In this document: positions 46,805-55,900 of the stretch, in pieces | Position numbering within the stretch: position 1 is the stretch's first letter | Layout: each line of letters begins with the position of its first letter | From: Rhodospirillales bacterium | GTDB taxonomy: Bacteria; Pseudomonadota; Alphaproteobacteria; Micavibrionales; Micavibrionaceae | Length of the DNA stretch: 64,000 nt | Assembly: GCA_023898765.1 (NCBI GenBank) | Contig: CP060238.1 | Location: forward strand, 496,001-560,000 | Direction: 5' to 3' | Notes under the pieces: model-generated | Told to the model about the DNA's origin: nothing | Databases searched by the model: none | The model's input: the letters and a program-made list of their open reading frames with translations, nothing else | Position numbers and translations under genes: made by a program

Positions 46805-47332
46805 TTATGATTGGAAAATTAAGTCGACAGAGTCTTGCCCCATATTATCACCCTCCCGTTTAAAAGGGCCTTTGAATTTAGGATCTTTGCGCCGCCGCCG
46901 GTCCGGCCCAAAAAAGTCCTGCGTTTCGATAAAATCTCTGGGACTGTTAATGACATGGGCGATCCGGCGGGCCAGATCGTTGGCGGTGAAAGGTTTCACC
47001 AGAAATTCTGTAACACCTGCATTTCGGGCCTCTTCTACGCGCGGCCAAGCGCTGTAGCCGGTAATAAGAACGATGGGCACCATGCGGTTGGGGGAGAGGA
47101 GATTTGTTCGAATTTCACGGGCCAGATCAATGCCGTTCATCGGTTCCATTTGCCAGTCTGTCAGAACAATATCGTGATTGCTTGCCTGAAATGCCTTGAA
47201 AGCTTTTTCGCCATTCGGCGCGGTATTTATTGTACCGATATCCATGCTTTCCAGAACGGACACCAACAGTTTACGCATTGGGTCTGTATCTTCAGCAATC
47301 AGAAGAGAAAGTTTTTGAAATTGGAAGCCCAT
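46805..47332 (-). CDS. CheY-like response regulator
   Basis: A 175-aa protein with one receiver domain. Acidic pair in LIAEDTDPM, phosphoacceptor aspartate in VLTDWQMEPMNG (about residue 60), switch threonine in LITGYS and conserved lysine in FLVKPFTANDLARRI. After the domain comes FFGPDRRRRKD, a tail seen in many alphaproteobacterial stand-alone receivers, then a low-complexity end. No DNA-binding domain, so output is by protein contact. Its kinase is not in the window. Confidence 0.92.
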   Translation of the reverse strand: MGFQFQKLSLLIAEDTDPMRKLLVSVLESMDIGTINTAPNGEKAFKAFQASNHDIVLTDWQMEPMNGIDLAREIRTNLLSPNRMVPIVLITGYSAWPRVEEARNAGVTEFLVKPFTANDLARRIAHVINSPRDFIETQDFFGPDRRRRKDPKFKGPFKREGDNMGQDSVDLIFQS

Positions 47333-47483
47333 TTTTGATTTATTCCATTAATTTTTTCATGGTGCCGCGTCACCGCCGCTTACGCAGAGTTTTTTAGCAA
47401 TAATGGTGCACGAAGACAAGATTTATGACTTCCAGCATCTCATACTGAAACAAAAAAAGGGCGATGGAAAGGCAAAAAAAGGT

Positions 47484-48085
47484 AAAAAAGAACCCCGATG
47501 CTTTAACGTTCCGCATTCAAATATTCTCTGAAAAGATCACATTTAAAACGAAACAGCACCGGGGCCCTGTTTTGGGAAGCATGCTCCTGCAAATCTTTAC
47601 GGATGCAAGCACCGGTAAACCCTGCAGGGGTCATCGCCTAGATCCAGGTCGCCGGAGAAAGAATGATGTACACCAACACCTCTCCGATACCTCGCAACTG
47701 CGCCCGCAGCTGCACTTAATTTATCGTGGCTGACTAAACCACGCACCGGGCCCATTGCAATCTTTTTATTCAGGCACCGATATTACCGGAATATGACGTT
47801 GAGTGTACGTCCCGCTTTTGGCAGACCCTGCAAACATTTTAACGTGTGCGAACACGGGCCTTGGGCATGCCATTCGTCTACGTACCGTCTATCCCTTGAG
47901 CCCTGACGTCCAGATACAAACACGTGGCCCGTACCTGTTCTTTCAAAACCCAGGATGCCGACCAAAGCATCCTCTCAAATCCGGACCACCTCATCGGCGT
48001 TTCCTTTTGGTCGGAAATAATGTCCGGTTGATGGGTTGAGATTGACTCAAGGTTTTCTAGGAGTCGAGTCTTTTTTGAAAGGTTA
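47484..48085 (-). ncRNA. Candidate large structured non-coding RNA, about 600 nt
   Basis: No convincing ORF lies here, yet stems are dense. The 5' part has a three-way junction: 47947-47952/48032-48037, 47953-47958/47967-47972 and 47981-47986/48022-48027. A hairpin with stem 48000-48004/48013-48017 has a loop (TTTTGGTC) complementary over 7 nt to the loop CGACCAAA at 47959-47966, a kissing-loop. Further stems: 47586-47591/47623-47628 enclosing 47596-47602/47612-47619, 47653-47658/47681-47686, 47694-47702/47705-47713, 47725-47729/47739-47743, 47551-47556/47567-47572. In four stems the minus strand gives G-U pairs where the plus strand gives A-C mismatches, so transcription is probably minus. 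A U-run at 47489-47484 could end it. It matches no RNA family I recognise. Confidence 0.5.
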
Positions 48086-48382
48086 TTTTGTTTTGTATTA
48101 GCTACATGAAATTTTATTGCAACAAATAACTCTTTTTGACTCTTTTGGGAATTTATTTAGAGCACAGATTTATCCACAAAACCGTTCTCTAAAAAAAGAA
48201 ATATTATTTCAAGAAAACAAGATATTTTTGTCAAAACAAGAAAAGTTTTGAAGGAAGGCAGAAAGGGTTTGGCTTAAGAAGCGAATGAAAACCCGGCGGT
48301 TTTTCTTCCTTTCCTGCCGCGACTCACCTAGACTCTTCCTCAAACGAGATTGCTTTATTCAACGACAAGGGACTGAAAGACA
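48086..48382. other. AT-rich intergenic region upstream of the dehydrogenase gene
   Basis: No gene is seen. On the minus strand TTGCAA and TAATAC, 16 bp apart (about 48101-48128), could be a weak promoter for the candidate RNA. A perfect DnaA-box sequence TTATCCACA is at 48170-48178. A hairpin AAAACC-CGGC-GGTTTT at 48288-48303 is followed by TTCTT. The rest is strongly A/T-biased, unlike its surroundings. Confidence 0.4.
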
Positions 48383-49834
48383 ATGGCTTCAGATTTTTCC
48401 GGCCTTCTTAAAACGAAAGCTTTTTTGGGCGGACAGTGGGTTGGGGCTGAAACAGGCGATGTTTTCGACGTTGCCAATCCTGCCGATTCGGAAAAAATCG
48501 GAAGCGTCCCGGATATGGGGCGGGCCGATGCGCTTCGGGCCGTTGCGTTTGCGCAAGAGGCTTTCCCGGCGTGGAAAGCGCAGACGGGGAAGGAAAGGGC
48601 TGCCGTTCTCCATAAATGGTTTGAACTTATTCGGGCGCATGCCGAGAATCTCGCAAGGCTTTTGACGCTGGAGCAGGGAAAACCGCTCGCGGAATCCAGA
48701 GCCGAAGTTCTGGGCGGCGCTGCGCTTGTCGAATGGTTTTCCGAAGAAGCCAAGCGTGTTTATGGCGATTTTGTCCCCGCACACAAAAGGGATGCCCGAA
48801 TTATTGTTTCGCGCGAAGCGGTCGGTGTCGTGGGGGCGATTACGCCGTGGAATTTCCCTTCCGCCATGATTGCGCGCAAGGTTTCGCCGGCGCTTGCGGC
48901 CGGATGCACGGTCGTTTTGAAGCCGGCGGAAGATACCCCTTTTTCCGCGCTCGCGCTGGCAGCGCTGGCGCAGGAAGCGGGCTTTCCCGCGGGAATATTC
49001 AATGTTGTGACGGCTTCTTTAAAAAACACGCCCGAAATAGGCGATGTGTTGACAGAGGATCGCCGCATAAAAAAAATATCCTTCACCGGCTCTACGGCTG
49101 TGGGGAAGCTGTTAATGGAAAAAGCCGCGCCGCAAATTAAAAAACTTTCGCTGGAGCTTGGAGGCAATGCGCCTTTTATTGTCTTCCCCTCAGCAGATCT
49201 GGCGCAATCCCTGGACGGCGCCATGGCCTGTAAATTCCGCAACGCCGGGCAGGCCTGCACGAGCGCCAACCGGATCTACGTTCATGCCTCTTTATATGAC
49301 GAATTTTCCGGCAAGCTGGTAGAGCGGGTTAAAGATCTTTGTGTAGGCAAAGGCGACCAGCAAGGAACGACCATTGGGCCGCTGATTAATGAGGAGGCTG
49401 TCCGGAAAGTGGAAGGCCTGGTTTCGGAGGCGCTGGCACAAGGCGCAAAGCTTGAAACGGGGGGAGATCGCTGCGGTTTGGGGTACGCGCCGACTGTCTT
49501 GACGGGCATGAAGGACACGATGCGAATCGCCAGAGAAGAAGTTTTTGGTCCTGTGGCCGCCCTCTTTTCCTTTGAAGAGGAAGAAGATGTTATACACAGG
49601 GCAAATGATACGGAATATGGATTGGCTTCTTACATATACAGCCGGGATTATAGCCAGATATGGCGCGTGTCCGATGCCCTGGAATACGGCATGGTGGCTG
49701 TCAATGAACCGCTTTTGGCAACGGAACTGGCGCCTTTCGGTGGAATCAAGGAATCCGGCATTGGACGGGAAGGAGGGAATATGGGGCTGGAAGAGTTTAC
49801 GGACGTGAAATATCGGTTGTTCGGAGGGGTGTGA
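48383..49834 (+). CDS. gabD: NAD(P)-dependent succinate-semialdehyde dehydrogenase
   Basis: A 483-aa aldehyde dehydrogenase closest in pattern to GabD, which oxidises succinate semialdehyde to succinate. Cofactor segment ITPWNFPSAMIARKVSPALA, SFTGSTAVGKLL, catalytic glutamate in LELGGNAPF and nucleophile cysteine in NAGQACTSANRI are all present. The GabD assignment rests on overall similarity; a related semialdehyde is possible. No gabT or transporter is adjacent. Confidence 0.88.
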   Translation: MASDFSGLLKTKAFLGGQWVGAETGDVFDVANPADSEKIGSVPDMGRADALRAVAFAQEAFPAWKAQTGKERAAVLHKWFELIRAHAENLARLLTLEQGKPLAESRAEVLGGAALVEWFSEEAKRVYGDFVPAHKRDARIIVSREAVGVVGAITPWNFPSAMIARKVSPALAAGCTVVLKPAEDTPFSALALAALAQEAGFPAGIFNVVTASLKNTPEIGDVLTEDRRIKKISFTGSTAVGKLLMEKAAPQIKKLSLELGGNAPFIVFPSADLAQSLDGAMACKFRNAGQACTSANRIYVHASLYDEFSGKLVERVKDLCVGKGDQQGTTIGPLINEEAVRKVEGLVSEALAQGAKLETGGDRCGLGYAPTVLTGMKDTMRIAREEVFGPVAALFSFEEEEDVIHRANDTEYGLASYIYSRDYSQIWRVSDALEYGMVAVNEPLLATELAPFGGIKESGIGREGGNMGLEEFTDVKYRLFGGV

Positions 49835-49882
49835 TTTGTTATCCATAAGGACTACCCAAAGGGATGATTTTTAACATAATCA

Positions 49883-49912
49883 TTGACATATGACTCCGAA
49901 AAGCGCTAATAA
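49883..49912 (+). promoter_or_regulatory. Probable promoter of the first giant adhesin gene
   Basis: A perfect -35 TTGACA (49883-49888) and a -10-like TAATAA (49907-49912) are 18 bp apart, 76 bp before the start codon. A GAGGAGAGACGCAA ribosome site precedes the ATG; the second adhesin has nearly the same one. Confidence 0.5.
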
Positions 49913-49988
49913 ATATGGCCATATTAACGAATTGTTTACTTTGTGCAGGGAAGCCCTGTCATTCACGAGTTTTTGAGGAGAGACGCAA

Positions 49989-52900
49989 ATGACGTGTAAT
50001 AATGTAATTCTGGCGGAACCAGAAGCGGGAGCCTCTATCGATTATAGAATTCCGGAAGGAGAGTCGGCGCGGTTGTCCTTCGGGCCTCAGGATATGGATG
50101 GCATTAGTCTGACACAGGACGGCGCCCTCAAGGTCAGCTTCGTGGATGGCGGATCCCTTACAATTGTGAACTTCCAGGCGCTGGTTGACGGTGGCAATCT
50201 CCTCTATTTATCCGATGGAACGATGGTTGATCCCGTGCTGCTTCAAAGCGGTCTGGGAAGTTCTTTCATCAAAGAAGCCAATGACAACAAGGTGTTGATT
50301 GATCGTCCGGCGGAAGGGGTCATTCGGGAAATTACGCTTGAAGAAGGGCAAGACTATGTTTTTACATTTGGTCTTAATACGCCTCGGAAAGCTGTTACAA
50401 CAGACGATGGTCAGTTTGTCGTTTCTTTTGATGACGGCGGGCAGATCGTCCTGACAAATTATGCGGAAGCCATGGCGTCAGCCAATGCGCCTGAGCTTAG
50501 CATGAGCAGCAAGGTTTGCGAGGTGAAGAATGAAGAGCTTGTCGCAGCCATTCAGGATCTTGTCATGGCCGTTCCGGGTGAAGAGGTTCCTGCGGATATA
50601 GAACCGGCCGCCGGCGAAGAAGAGGAGCCTCAGGCCGAAATTCGGACATCTGAAATTCAAAAAGTCGCGCAAATCGAGCCGGCCGCCGGCGAAAATGTGG
50701 CGCAGACACTTGCACAGGTCGAGCCGGCTGCCGGCGAGTCTCTGGCAAACACAGGATATGGTTTTGCAAGTGCGCCGGGCGACGATCCTTTGAACGCACC
50801 GGGCGCGATCGGACCGTTGGGACAAACGGCCCTTAATTATGTGGCTCCCGAGTTTTTTCCAGAATTTACTCTTCTTGAAGAACCCCCTCTTCCGCAGGAT
50901 GACAGGCCCAATCTGGTGTCTCCTCCGGGAAATGTTCTGGATGAGACGAATCTGGGGCCGCTTGTCGGGAGCGGTACGGTTGTTGTTGATTTTGGGAATG
51001 ACGGACCGGGTACCATTGCCCCGAACGGAAGTTTCAGCGTCGGCGGATCGTTGATGGGCGGCGCTTTGGCATCCGGCGGTGTTCCGGTTGTCGTCTCTCC
51101 GACAGCCACAGGTTATCTTGGCATGGCGGGCGGAACAATTGTCTTTACCTTTGCGATTAATCCAAGCACGGGCGATTACGTTTACACGCAGAACGAGCCT
51201 TTTGATCACGCGGATGCAAGCAATCCGAACGATGAAATTGTTTTGCATTTTGGCATTGTGGCCACAGATTCCGATGGGGATGCGGCAAACACGGTCGTGA
51301 ATGTCACCGTTCAGGACGATGCGCCGATTGCGCATGATGACGGGAATGCAAATGTGCTGTCCGGCGGCGTTGCCTCCGGTAACGTCACGAATAATGACGA
51401 ACTGAGTGAAGATGACTCGAATGTTGTTTCGAGCGTAAGGTTAAACGGAACGGACTATCCCGTGCCAAATGGAGGGTCTACATCTATCCTTGGACAGCAC
51501 GGAACCTTGGTTATTCATTCCAGCGGGCTTTATACCTATACGGCTTTTAACAGCAGCAGTAATAATTCAGGCGTAGATGCCTTCGTTTATACCCTTCGTG
51601 ATTTTGATGGGGATACGGATACGGCTTCCATTTCCTTTACCGTTCGGGACGATGAACCGGTGCTGGTTCAACCTGCGGTGGAGGTTGTGGACGAGACGGA
51701 TCTGGGTCCGATTACGGAGACGGGATTTCTTCAGGCGGATTTTGGGGCTGACGGTCCCGGGACGTTTGCGGGCACCGGCGTTTTCACATCGGGCGGCTCG
51801 CAGCTTGGCGGGGTTTTGACGTCCGGCGGCGTTCCTGTTGTTGTGACGTTCAATGCGGGGACGGGAGTTTACACGGGCGCTGCAGGCGGCACGACGATCT
51901 TTACGCTGGATGTGGATTCCAACGGTCATTACACCTTCCAGCTTTTGGGAACTCTGGATCATGCGGATCCGAATGATCCGAACGATATCATCAACCTGAA
52001 TTTCGGAGTTGAGGCGGAGGATTCGGACGGGGATACGGATAGCGGCGTCCTGACGGTTTACGTGAAAGACGATGTGCCGACGATTGGCGACAGCAACGGC
52101 GATGTGGACGAAACGAATCTGGATGGCGGGCCTTTGGTCTATTCGGATACGCTGATTACGGATTTCGGGCAGGAGATCGGGTCGATCGGTCCGGACGGCG
52201 GTTTTGAGGCGCTGGATGAAAGCAGCAACCCGCTTGCATTGACGTCGGGCGGCGTTCCGGTTGTCGTGACGACCACGGCGACGGGCTATGTGGGCACGGC
52301 CGGCGGGACCATCGTGTTTTCGCTGACGGTCAATCCAGCGACGGGGCAGTATGTTTATACGCAGAATGAAGAGCTGGATCATCCGGATGCAGGCAATCCC
52401 GACGATGTGATTTTGCTGAAATTCGGGGTTGAAGTGGAAAGCATCGACCATGATACGGCCCATGCCATCATCAAGATTGAGGTGGCCGACGACGGCCCTG
52501 TGGCTGTTGACGACATAAACGGCGCGGAAGAAGGGCAGTTTATTACGGGCGACGTTGTGGCCAACGACGACTTAAGCGAAGACCATCCGAATATCGTGAC
52601 GCAGGTGGTCTTCGGGGCGACGACATATCCTGTTCCCGGCGGCGGGTCTGCGACGATTACGACCTCTCTGGGGACGCTTGTGATGAATTCGGACGGGACC
52701 TATACGTACACGGCGACGGATATCGGGGACCCGGACGGGACGGACGTGTTTACCTATACGCTTCGGGATGATGACGGGGACAGCGATACGGCGAGCCTGT
52801 CTATCCGCGTGACGCCGGACGGCGAGCCTGTGGCGGTTTCGGATACGCTGGCGGTGGATGAGACCAACCTGACGCCGGGTCCGATGATCTTTAACGAGCA

Positions 52901-55900
52901 TCTGGCGGTGGATTTTGGGATTGACGGGGCCGGCACGATTACGCCCAGCGGGACCTTTACACCCGGCGGGTCGTTGATGGGCGGGGCCCTGACATCCGGC
53001 GGCGTTCCGGTGGTTGTGACGACCACGGCGACGGGCTATGTGGGTATGGCCGGGGCCGTGACGGTCTTTACGCTGGATATCCAGAATAACGGCGATTACA
53101 GCTTCCAGCTTTTCGATCATATCGACCATGCGGACGCGACGGATCCGAACGACATTATCACGATGGATTTCGGTGTGACGATAGCGGACAGCGACGGGGA
53201 CGAAGCGGCCGGGAATATCCTGATCCATATTCATGACGATGCGCCCGTGGCGTATGACGACGGGCATCAGGTTGTGGAAGAAAGCCACAGCGTTTCGGGG
53301 AATGTCAGAAGCAATGACGAGCTGAGCGAAGACCGTCCGACGAATGTTGTGGAAGTGGTGTTTAACGGCGTGCATCACAGCGTGCCTCTGGTCGGGACGG
53401 TTTCGGTTTCCGGTCATTACGGCACGCTGGTGATCGGCAGCGACGGGGCTTATACCTACACGGCCAATAACAACGACCCGGACGGAATAGACAACTTTAC
53501 CTACGTCCTGGAAGATTATGACGGCGACCGCGACACCGCAGAGTTCTCTTTCTGCGTCACGCCGGACGATGAACCGGTGCTGGTTCAACCTGCGGTGGAG
53601 GTTGTGGACGAGACGGATCTGGGTCCGATTACGGAGACGGGATTTCTTCAGGCGGATTTTGGGGCTGACGGTCCCGGGACGTTTGCGGGCACCGGCGTTT
53701 TCACATCGGGCGGCTCGCAGCTTGGCGGGGTTTTGACGTCCGGCGGCGTTCCTGTTGTTGTGACGTTCAATGCGGGGACGGGAGTTTACACGGGCGCTGC
53801 AGGCGGCACGACGATCTTTACGCTGGATGTGGATTCCAACGGTCATTACACCTTCCAGCTTTTGGGAACTCTGGATCATGCGGATCCGAATGATCCGAAC
53901 GATATCATCAACCTGAATTTCGGAGTTGAGGCGGAGGATTCGGACGGGGATACGGATAGCGGCGTCCTGACGGTTTACGTGAAAGACGATGTGCCGACGA
54001 TTGGCGACAGCAACGGCGATGTGGACGAAACGAATCTGGATGGCGGGCCTTTGGTCTATTCGGATACGCTGATTACGGATTTCGGGCAGGAGATCGGGTC
54101 GATCGGTCCGGACGGCGGTTTTGAGGCGCTGGATGAAAGCAGCAACCCGCTTGCATTGACGTCGGGCGGCGTTCCGGTTGTCGTGACGACCACGGCGACG
54201 GGCTATGTGGGCACGGCCGGCGGGACCATCGTGTTTTCGCTGACGGTCAATCCAGCGACGGGGCAGTATGTTTATACGCAGAATGAAGAGCTGGATCATC
54301 CGGATGCAGGCAATCCCGACGATGTGATTTTGCTGAAATTCGGGGTTGAAGTGGAAAGCATCGACCATGATACGGCCCATGCCATCATCAAGATTGAGGT
54401 GGCCGACGACGGCCCTGTGGCTGTTGACGACATAAACGGCGCGGAAGAAGGGCAGTTTATTACGGGCGACGTTGTGGCCAACGACGACTTAAGCGAAGAC
54501 CATCCGAATATCGTGACGCAGGTGGTCTTCGGGGCGACGACATATCCTGTTCCCGGCGGCGGGTCTGCGACGATTACGACCTCTCTGGGGACGCTTGTGA
54601 TGAATTCGGACGGGACCTATACGTACACGGCGACGGATATCGGGGACCCGGACGGGACGGACGTGTTTACCTATACGCTTCGGGATGATGACGGGGACAG
54701 CGATACGGCGAGCCTGTCTATCCGCGTGACGCCGGACGGCGAGCCTGTGGCGGTTTCGGATACGCTGGCGGTGGATGAGACCAACCTGACGCCGGGTCCG
54801 ATGATCTTTAACGAGCATCTGGCGGTGGATTTTGGGATTGACGGGGCCGGCACGATTACGCCCAGCGGGACCTTTACACCCGGCGGGTCGTTGATGGGCG
54901 GGGCCCTGACATCCGGCGGCGTTCCGGTGGTTGTGACGACCACGGCGACGGGCTATGTGGGTATGGCCGGGGCCGTGACGGTCTTTACGCTGGATATCCA
55001 GAATAACGGCGATTACAGCTTCCAGCTTTTCGATCATATCGACCATGCGGACGCGACGGATCCGAACGACATTATCACGATGGATTTCGGTGTGACGATA
55101 GCGGACAGCGACGGGGACGAAGCGGCCGGGAATATCCTGATCCATATTCATGACGATGCGCCCGTGGCGTATGACGACGGGCATCAGGTTGTGGAAGAAA
55201 GCCACAGCGTTTCGGGGAATGTCAGAAGCAATGACGAGCTGAGCGAAGACCGTCCGACGAATGTTGTGGAAGTGGTGTTTAACGGCGTGCATCACAGCGT
55301 GCCTCTGGTCGGGACGGTTTCGGTTTCCGGTCATTACGGCACGCTGGTGATCGGCAGCGACGGGGCTTATACCTACACGGCCAATAACAACGACCCGGAC
55401 GGAATAGACAACTTTACCTACGTCCTGGAAGATTATGACGGCGACCGCGACACCGCAGAGTTCTCTTTCTGCGTCACGCCGAGGGATGATGAGCCTATCG
55501 TTGTGAACGCGGTGGAAACGGTGGACGAGACGAACCTGAACATTGTGGAGCCGGGCACGGTGAACGTAAACTATGGCGGGGACGGTCCGGGCACGTTGAG
55601 CGGCAACGGACTCTTCTCTTCCGGTGGATCCCAGCTTGGCGGCACGCTGTCACACAATGGTGTTGCGGTTTCAGTGACGTTCAATGCGGGGACCAATACC
55701 TATACGGGCGCCGCAGGGGGCACGACGGTCTTTACGCTTCAGGTGAATGCGGACGGCACGTACAGCTATCAGCAGTTTGCTTCTCTGGACCATGCGGACG
55801 CGAGCGATCCTGACGATGTGATTACGCTGAACTTCGGCGTAACGGCAACGGATGCGGACGGGGATACGGGAACAGGCAGCGTGATCGTCAATGTTCGCGA

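Noticed and set aside
47464..47733. Plus-strand ORF of 89 codons, and others at 47803-48039 and 47783-47965 (minus)
   Set aside because: Composition is not protein-like, there is no good ribosome site, and the area is full of RNA-type stems.
47484..48085. Identity of the structured region as RNase P RNA or tmRNA
   Set aside because: A short stretch TAGACGAATGGC on the minus strand recalls RNase P conserved region V, but the other invariant RNase P blocks are absent. No tag-peptide reading frame or tRNA-like end for tmRNA was found.
52572..54380. Long minus-strand open frames inside the first adhesin (also 51567-52463, 54489-55334)
   Set aside because: They are antisense to a well-supported gene, repeat exactly with its 1917-bp duplication, and are Arg/His/Ile-rich with no domain. 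Codon bias of the Asp/Gly/Thr-rich adhesin keeps the opposite frame open.
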